Positions 58,987-64,000 of a stretch of 64,000 nucleotides of DNA are shown here, in pieces. The DNA is taken from assembly GCA_937125455.1 (NCBI GenBank), contig CAKZLK010000058.1, forward strand, positions 1-64,000, read 5' to 3'. The position numbers and the translations under genes were made by a program. Within the stretch, counting starts at the first letter, position 1. Each line of letters opens with the position of its first letter. This DNA comes from an uncultured Aequorivita sp. (GTDB lineage Bacteria > Bacteroidota > Bacteroidia > Flavobacteriales > Flavobacteriaceae). The notes beneath the pieces are model-generated. The model did not search any database. It was not told where the DNA came from and worked only from the letters and a program-made list of their open reading frames with translations.

Positions 58987-60516
58987 ATGCAAAACAACGT
59001 CCTCATTTTAGATTTTGGTTCGCAGTACACCCAATTAATCGCAAGACGCGTGCGGGAGCTGAACATTTACTGCGAGATTCACCCTTACCATCACATTCCA
59101 GAAAACTTGGCCCCTTTTAAGGCCGTAATACTTTCGGGCAGTCCGTTTTCCGTTCGTGCGGAAGATGCACCCCACCCCGATCTTTCACAAATTCGCGGTC
59201 ACAAGCCCCTTTTGGCGGTTTGCTATGGCGCGCAATATTTGGCCCATTTCAACGGCGGAAGTGTGGAACCATCCAATATTCGAGAATACGGACGAGCAAA
59301 ACTTTCAATGATAAAATCGGGCGAGGATTTCTTTAAGGATATTCCAGAAAACACAAACGTGTGGATGAGCCATAGCGACACCATTGCGCAACTTCCTGAA
59401 AATGGAGTTCGGCTGGCGAGTACTTCAGATGTTTTAAATGCCGCTTACAGAATAGAAGGCGAAGAAACTTACGCAATCCAGTTTCACCCAGAAGTATATC
59501 ACACCACCCACGGAAAGCAATTGCTTGAAAACTTCTTAGTAAACATTGCCGAAGTTCCACAAACTTGGACACCCGCAGCTTTTGTGGAAACCACTGTTGA
59601 AACCTTAAAAGAACAAATTGGAGACGGCAAAGTGGTTCTTGGTTTAAGCGGCGGTGTGGATTCAACTGTTGCAGCAATTCTTCTAAACAAAGCAATTGGC
59701 AAAAATCTGTATTGTATTTTCGTAAACAACGGTTTACTTCGTAAAAACGAATTTGAAAACGTGCTGCACCAATATAAGGATATGGGGCTTAACGTAAAAG
59801 GTGTTGATGCTTCAGGACGCTTTTTGGATGCTTTAAAAAACGAAAGCGATCCCGAACGGAAACGCAAAGCTATAGGCAATGCTTTTATAGAAGTATTTGA
59901 TGATGAAGCCCATCAATTAACAGGTGTAGACTGGCTGGCACAGGGAACAATTTATCCAGACGTTATTGAAAGTGTTTCCGTGAATGGGCCTTCAGTTACT
60001 ATAAAAAGCCATCACAATGTGGGTGGTCTACCTGATTTTATGAAACTTAAAGTTGTGGAGCCACTTCGAATGCTTTTTAAAGACGAAGTACGCCGCGTTG
60101 GTAAAGAAATGGGCATAGACCCAGAATTGTTGGGTAGGCACCCCTTCCCTGGACCTGGACTTGCAATTAGAATCTTGGGAGATATTACTGCAGAAAAAGT
60201 CCGTATCTTACAAGAGGTTGATGCTATTTTCATCAACGGATTAAAAAAATGGGAACTTTATGATAAAGTCTGGCAGGCAGGCGCAATTTTGCTTCCCGTT
60301 AATAGTGTGGGCGTAATGGGTGATGAAAGAACTTACGAAAAAGTAGTTGCGTTACGCGCTGTGGAATCCACCGATGGAATGACGGCAGACTGGGTGAATC
60401 TTCCCTATGAATTTCTACAGGAAGTTAGCAACCATATAATAAATCGTGTTAAAGGCGTTAATAGAGTAGTCTATGATATCAGCTCAAAACCGCCCGCGAC
60501 TATCGAGTGGGAATAA
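58987..60516 (+). CDS. guaA: GMP synthase (glutamine-hydrolysing)
   Basis: 509 residues from the ATG at 58987. The class I glutaminase domain carries [16 protein letters not shown] (nucleophile Cys near 80) and [13 protein letters not shown] (His/Glu). The ATP pyrophosphatase P-loop is [17 protein letters not shown], followed by the dimerisation domain with [28 protein letters not shown] and ending [11 protein letters not shown]. It converts XMP to GMP. The LysM lipoprotein gene follows closely on the same strand. Confidence 0.98.
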   Translation: MQNNVLILDFGSQYTQLIARRVRELNIYCEIHPYHHIPENLAPFKAVILSGSPFSVRAEDAPHPDLSQIRGHKPLLAVCYGAQYLAHFNGGSVEPSNIREYGRAKLSMIKSGEDFFKDIPENTNVWMSHSDTIAQLPENGVRLASTSDVLNAAYRIEGEETYAIQFHPEVYHTTHGKQLLENFLVNIAEVPQTWTPAAFVETTVETLKEQIGDGKVVLGLSGGVDSTVAAILLNKAIGKNLYCIFVNNGLLRKNEFENVLHQYKDMGLNVKGVDASGRFLDALKNESDPERKRKAIGNAFIEVFDDEAHQLTGVDWLAQGTIYPDVIESVSVNGPSVTIKSHHNVGGLPDFMKLKVVEPLRMLFKDEVRRVGKEMGIDPELLGRHPFPGPGLAIRILGDITAEKVRILQEVDAIFINGLKKWELYDKVWQAGAILLPVNSVGVMGDERTYEKVVALRAVESTDGMTADWVNLPYEFLQEVSNHIINRVKGVNRVVYDISSKPPATIEWE

Positions 60517-60534
60517 AAAACTGAATTGAAGACC

Positions 60535-62469
60535 ATGATTAACAAACCTAAAAAATCAATCATTTCTATGTTGAAGTGTTTCATCTACGTTTCAGTAATC
60601 CTTCTTTTTACTGTTAGTTGCGGCTCTGTGGCGCAGCAGCAATACAAAAGCCACTCCGTTCAAAAAGGAGAGACGGTCTACAGCATTTCTAAGGAATACA
60701 ATATTTCTGAAGAAACCATTTACAATCTAAATCCTGATGCAAAAAATGGTCTAAAGGTGAATAGCGTGCTTATTATTCCTTCCAATAGCGCTATTAGCTC
60801 TGGAACAAACAAAAATAACTACAGAGAACACAAGGTAAAAAGAAAGGAAACTCTATATGGAATTGCACAACTTTACAACGTAGGTGTTGATGACATTAAA
60901 AAATTGAACAAAGAGTTGTATTCTCGAGGTCTCAGAAAAGGAGAGCGATTATTAATTCCTGCTGATTCAAAATCCACTCAAATCATTGGTACTGGTACAG
61001 GAAATAATATGCCCGGGACCCAGGAATATACTGTAAAAGCAAAAGAAACGAAATTTGGTATCGCCCGAAAGTTTGGAATTAGTATTGCTGAACTGGAGGA
61101 TTTAAATCCAGAATTAGGTGAGGACTTAAAGATAGGTGAAACACTTATTGTTCCAGAAAAAACCGTCATTGAAAATGCTGAAATCGACACTGAAAATTTT
61201 CAATATTATGAAGTAAAACCAAAAGAAGGTTTCTTTAGACTTAAAGTAAAGTTTGGACTCTCCGAGGAAGAAATTATAGCTCTAAATCCATATGCAAAAG
61301 ACGGCTTAAAGGAAGGAATGATCCTTAAAATTCCAAAAGAGGAAACTGCCATTTCACAAGAGAATGTTGCAATTGTTGATCTTGAAAAAAGGATTGACAA
61401 CAAAAAAATGAAAACTGTTGCGCTAATGCTTCCTTTTCGATTGATGCGCACCCAGAATGACACCATCAATAACAACCAAGACTGGCTTAAAAAAGACCCA
61501 ACCCTTCGTGTGGCCCTAGACTTTTATAGTGGCGCTCTAATGGCAGCTGAATTTGCAAAGGACAAAGGCATTTCAGTAACAATGAACGTTTACGACACCG
61601 AAAGAAGCGACAGTAAGGTAGCTTCAATTATTTCACAGAGTGAGTTTAAAAATGTAGATGCCGTGATTGGGCCATTGCTTCAAAAAAATGTTGAAAAGGC
61701 TTCCGAGATGCTGAAATATGAGAAAATTCCAGTTTTTTCACCACTGAGTAATAGAGAGCTGGCGATGAACGAGAACCTCTTTCAAACCATTCCTACTGAT
61801 GCAGTTCTTCAAAAAGCAATGATCCGATACTTAAAAGCACATGCTTCAGGGAAAAACTTTATTATCATTTCTGATTCAAAAAAACTGAGACAACGCGAAA
61901 TGATTCAAACTGCCATTCCAACAGCAAAAACAGTTTCTCCCAGAGGAGGTGGCTACATTCAAGCCAGCGACATTGCCAACGTGATATCGGAAAACATGGA
62001 AAATTGGGTAATCCTTGAATCTGAAAATCCCGTTTTGGTAAGTAGCGCTGTAAATGTCTTGGCGGCTATGCCTGCAAGTGAGAAAATTCGCTTATTCACT
62101 TTGGATAGAAATGAAGCCTATGAATGGCATGAAGTTTCGAGTTCACGTTTGGCAAAATTGAATTTCACCTTCCCTTCCGTAAATAGAAATATTTACGAAG
62201 ACGATCGCCAACCTTTTTTAATAAGCTATAAAAACAAATACGGTGTGCTGCCAAATAGATATGCCATCCGTGGTTTTGATGTAACGTATGATGTACTGCT
62301 TCGTTTGGCTTCAGAAAAAGATATTTATGACGCCATTATGCCTGAAAGTGAAACGGTTTATATCGAAAATAAATTCAGGTATGAAAAATCAAATACCGAA
62401 GGCTACTCAAATGAGGCATCTTATATTTTAAAGTACAACGACGAACTTAAATTTGAAGTAGTAGAATGA
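60535..62469 (+). CDS. LysM-repeat lipoprotein with ABC-type periplasmic-binding (PBP1-like) domain
   Basis: 644 residues from the ATG at 60535. Lipobox VILLFTVSC. Four LysM repeats span residues ~35-275 (SVQKGETVYSISKEYNISEETI, KVKRKETLYGIAQLYNVGVDDI, TVKAKETKFGIARKFGISIAEL, EVKPKEGFFRLKVKFGLSEEEI), which should bind peptidoglycan. The rest (~290-640, KTVALMLPFRLM ... IIISDSKKLRQREMI) looks like a type 1 periplasmic-binding fold. Likely an envelope protein linking the outer membrane to the wall. It overlaps the OsmC gene by 4 bp. Confidence 0.85.
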   Translation: MINKPKKSIISMLKCFIYVSVILLFTVSCGSVAQQQYKSHSVQKGETVYSISKEYNISEETIYNLNPDAKNGLKVNSVLIIPSNSAISSGTNKNNYREHKVKRKETLYGIAQLYNVGVDDIKKLNKELYSRGLRKGERLLIPADSKSTQIIGTGTGNNMPGTQEYTVKAKETKFGIARKFGISIAELEDLNPELGEDLKIGETLIVPEKTVIENAEIDTENFQYYEVKPKEGFFRLKVKFGLSEEEIIALNPYAKDGLKEGMILKIPKEETAISQENVAIVDLEKRIDNKKMKTVALMLPFRLMRTQNDTINNNQDWLKKDPTLRVALDFYSGALMAAEFAKDKGISVTMNVYDTERSDSKVASIISQSEFKNVDAVIGPLLQKNVEKASEMLKYEKIPVFSPLSNRELAMNENLFQTIPTDAVLQKAMIRYLKAHASGKNFIIISDSKKLRQREMIQTAIPTAKTVSPRGGGYIQASDIANVISENMENWVILESENPVLVSSAVNVLAAMPASEKIRLFTLDRNEAYEWHEVSSSRLAKLNFTFPSVNRNIYEDDRQPFLISYKNKYGVLPNRYAIRGFDVTYDVLLRLASEKDIYDAIMPESETVYIENKFRYEKSNTEGYSNEASYILKYNDELKFEVVE

Positions 62470-62870
62470 GCACAGCCAAAGTAACATATTTGGGAAACCT
62501 TCGCACTGAGAATGAACACCTTAAGTCTGGCATAAAGTTTATTACAGATGCCCCAACAGACAATAACGGGAAAGGTGAAGCTTTTTCTCCCACGGACACT
62601 GTTGCCACAGGCCTTGCAAACTGCATGATTACAATGATGGGCATAAAGGCTCGTGACTTAAAAGTGAATATGGACGGCACCACGGCTATGGTTACCAAAA
62701 CAATGGCCGTAGACCCGCGACGAATTTCAAAAATTGAAGTGATTTTAAATTTCCCTGCAGGAATTGATGATAAATCAAAAAAAATACTGGAAAATACCGC
62801 ACGAACTTGTCCGGTTCATTATAGCCTTCACCCAGATATTGAAAGGGTTATTGTTTTTAATTGGGATTAA
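62466..62870 (+). CDS. OsmC family peroxiredoxin-like protein
   Basis: 134 residues. The two family cysteines are C53 (GLANCMITMMGIKA) and C115 (ARTCPVHYSL), with the FSPTDTVATGLANC and VHYSLHPDIE surroundings typical of OsmC. It reduces organic hydroperoxides through a Cys pair. Its ATG overlaps the stop of the LysM gene (ATGA), so it is translationally coupled to it. Confidence 0.92.
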   Translation: MSTAKVTYLGNLRTENEHLKSGIKFITDAPTDNNGKGEAFSPTDTVATGLANCMITMMGIKARDLKVNMDGTTAMVTKTMAVDPRRISKIEVILNFPAGIDDKSKKILENTARTCPVHYSLHPDIERVIVFNWD

Positions 62871-62922
62871 AATATTTGTTACTGTCCGTTAAAGTGCAGT
62901 CGAGAACTACAATTTTAGGTAC

Positions 62923-62930
62923 TATTTTTG
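62923..62930 (+). promoter_or_regulatory. -7 promoter box TATTTTTG
   Basis: TAnnTTTG match 13 bp before the ATG at 62944, suggesting a new transcript for the 62944-64000 genes. Confidence 0.4.
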
Positions 62931-62943
62931 ATTTCACTTTAAT

Positions 62944-63474
62944 ATGAAACTACTTTTCCCCTTTCTATTTTCGTTACTTATCTTTCCACAGGACAATTCG
63001 GAAAAAATTATGTGGAATGAAAACCAAAAATTAACTTGGGAAGATTTTCGTGGAAAACCTGTTAGAAGCGCCAATTTCGTAGCCAGCACCAATACCGGCA
63101 TCAGTTTTCAATATTCCTATTCCATAAAAAATGGAGCTATAAATGTGGAATACTCCGTGCAAAGCTTTTTTTACCCAGAAGGCTCTTGGTATATTCCCGA
63201 CAAAGTTAATTCCTATATTTTAAAGCATGAACAAGCACATTTTGACATCTCGGAATTGCACGCACGGATACTTCGGAAAAAACTTGAAGGAAGCACATTT
63301 TCAAAAAAAATAAAATCCGAGATTGAAGGGGTTTATCAGCAAATAGAACAACAAAGACGAGCAATGCAGACAAAGTTTGATGCTGAAACAGATCATTCTC
63401 GAAATGAAGAAAAAGAAGCTTTCTGGCAGAATTACATCGCTAACCAACTTACCGAATATAATGATTGGAAGTAA
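62944..63474 (+). CDS. DUF922-type putative zinc metalloprotease, exported
   Basis: 176 residues. Short signal-like N-terminus MKLLFPFLFSLLIFPQ. LTWEDFRGKPV is the DUF922 opening, and YILKHEQAHFDISELHARILRKKL carries the HExxH zinc motif (H95, E96, H99) with Asp and Glu following. Predicted periplasmic protease or protease-like protein. Its end overlaps the next gene by 14 bp. Confidence 0.85.
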   Translation: MKLLFPFLFSLLIFPQDNSEKIMWNENQKLTWEDFRGKPVRSANFVASTNTGISFQYSYSIKNGAINVEYSVQSFFYPEGSWYIPDKVNSYILKHEQAHFDISELHARILRKKLEGSTFSKKIKSEIEGVYQQIEQQRRAMQTKFDAETDHSRNEEKEAFWQNYIANQLTEYNDWK

Positions 63475-63688
63475 ACCCGACCCAAACCACTTGGTGGAAC
63501 TGGCAAACTACAAAATGCCTTTCGGAAAATATGAAGGCTACTATTTAGTGAACATTCCCGAATATTATTTCGTGTGGTTTAAACAGAAGGGGTTCCCCGA
63601 AGGAAAATTGGGCAGGATGATGCTAGAAATGTATGAGTTGAAATTGAACGGACTGGAAGGCTTACTCCAAAAATTAATTAAAAAATGA
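63461..63688 (+). CDS. DUF3820 family protein
   Basis: 75 residues from the ATG at 63461 (MIGSKPDPNHLVELANYKMPFGKYEGYYLVNI); an upstream in-frame ATG at 63377 would overlap the DUF922 gene by ~100 bp and is unlikely. YKMPFGKYEGYYLVNIPEYYFVWFKQKGFPEGKLG is the DUF3820 core. Small cytosolic protein of uncertain role. It overlaps the next gene by 4 bp (ATGA). Confidence 0.8.
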   Translation: MIGSKPDPNHLVELANYKMPFGKYEGYYLVNIPEYYFVWFKQKGFPEGKLGRMMLEMYELKLNGLEGLLQKLIKK

Positions 63689-64000
63689 AGAAGCTTTTCA
63701 GCTATCTTTGGCCAAGCACCCGCCGATTTCCTTCAGAAATAAATGGTACTTTGGAAGTAACCTACGTTAATGGCAAAAAGGTCTTAGATACTGAGAATGC
63801 GAACTATTCCTATGGTTCTCTTCAAAAAATACTAGAAATTGGGCTGACGAAAGTTGATTTAAAATGTGTGGACAATTTGCTGCTTTTAGGTCTTGGTGGC
63901 GGAAGTATTATTCAATCGCTTCGAGAAACTTTTGAATACCAAAAAAACATTACAGCAGTTGAAATTGATCCCGCAATTATAAAGCTTGCTAAGGATGAGT
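63685..64000 (+). CDS. Spermidine synthase-like methyltransferase-fold protein, cut by window end
   Basis: The first 105 residues are present: a beta N-terminal part (GTLEVTYVNGKKVLDTENANYSYGSLQKIL), then LLLLGLGGGSIIQSLRE and ITAVEIDPAIIKLAKDE, which are the SAM/decarboxy-SAM-binding motif I and the acidic II of the spermine/spermidine synthase fold. It begins ATGA-overlapped with the DUF3820 gene. Without the C-terminal part I cannot tell polyamine synthase from a generic methyltransferase. Confidence 0.8.
   Translation, partial: MKKLFSYLWPSTRRFPSEINGTLEVTYVNGKKVLDTENANYSYGSLQKILEIGLTKVDLKCVDNLLLLGLGGGSIIQSLRETFEYQKNITAVEIDPAIIKLAKDE

Noticed and set aside
63377-63460. Upstream start of the DUF3820 gene
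   Set aside because: It would overlap the DUF922 gene by about 100 bp; ATG 63461 gives the conserved length.
1-64000. tRNA, rRNA, or riboswitch genes
   Set aside because: No cloverleaf with a CCA-type acceptor end, no rRNA signature and no known aptamer core was recognised in the intergenic regions by eye; a covariance-model search would be decisive.

Overview
The window is almost entirely Bacteroidota DNA, most likely family Flavobacteriaceae. The evidence is three proteins with type IX secretion (T9SS) C-terminal domains, one with a gliding-motility-type C-terminal domain, bacillithiol genes, TAnnTTTG-type -7 promoter boxes close to start codons, A-rich leaders with few Shine-Dalgarno sites, and AT-rich spacers. 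The first ~1 kb is different. It is visibly more GC-rich, uses clear AGGA-type ribosome sites, and encodes a proteobacterial-looking GntR/UTRA regulator and a quinol-monooxygenase-like protein. At about 1,000-1,066 it runs directly into the middle of a flavobacterial SulP transporter that has lost its N-terminal part. I read this as a chimeric join or a very recent junction.

Layout. 1.07-8.1 kb: truncated SulP, lipoprotein, CsaA-like protein, thioredoxin-like protein, bacillithiol transferase-like DinB protein, cyclophilin-FKBP fusion, complete SulP. 8.6-12.9 kb: ABC exporter pair and a large secreted protein. 12.9-13.7 kb: a REP-associated (IS200-like) HUH transposase between two copies of a three-palindrome block. 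13.8-20.6 kb: VWA/carboxypeptidase-regulatory-like protein, amine oxidase, DUF2207-LemA operon. 20.8-29 kb: AlkB-like dioxygenase, CIA30 protein, tripartite ABC exporter (adaptor, permease, ATPase), PEP synthase, methyltransferase and a small membrane protein.

30.3-39.5 kb is the most unusual part. Five segments on the + strand (single genes or a pair) each start with a segment-specific GTT-headed sequence and end, just after the gene, with its reverse complement ending in AAC. Where segments abut, the gap is an imperfectly palindromic site; two of these sites share a central hairpin with compensatory base changes. This is the logic of integron gene cassettes and attC sites, but the core sequences fit the classical consensus only partly and no integrase gene is present. 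The array is interrupted at 32.5-35.9 kb by a radical SAM gene, two decayed copies of its 3' end, and MITE-like repeats.

39.5-42.2 kb: sigma factor, outer-membrane protein and DUF6799 protein. Two promoters here, and one at 29.1 kb, share one architecture: a TGAN6TCA palindrome centred exactly 33 bp upstream of a TAnnTTTA box, consistent with a small Crp/Fnr-type regulon. 42.3-64 kb is mostly housekeeping and secreted-enzyme genes: HutD, tRNA-dihydrouridine synthase, zinc-finger/FAD monooxygenase fusion, M1 and M14 peptidases, VIT-type transporter, a 1,663-residue T9SS-exported nuclease-like protein, BshC, GMP synthase, LysM lipoprotein, OsmC, DUF922, DUF3820 and a spermidine-synthase-like gene cut by the window end. 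I found no rRNA or tRNA genes and no CRISPR array.
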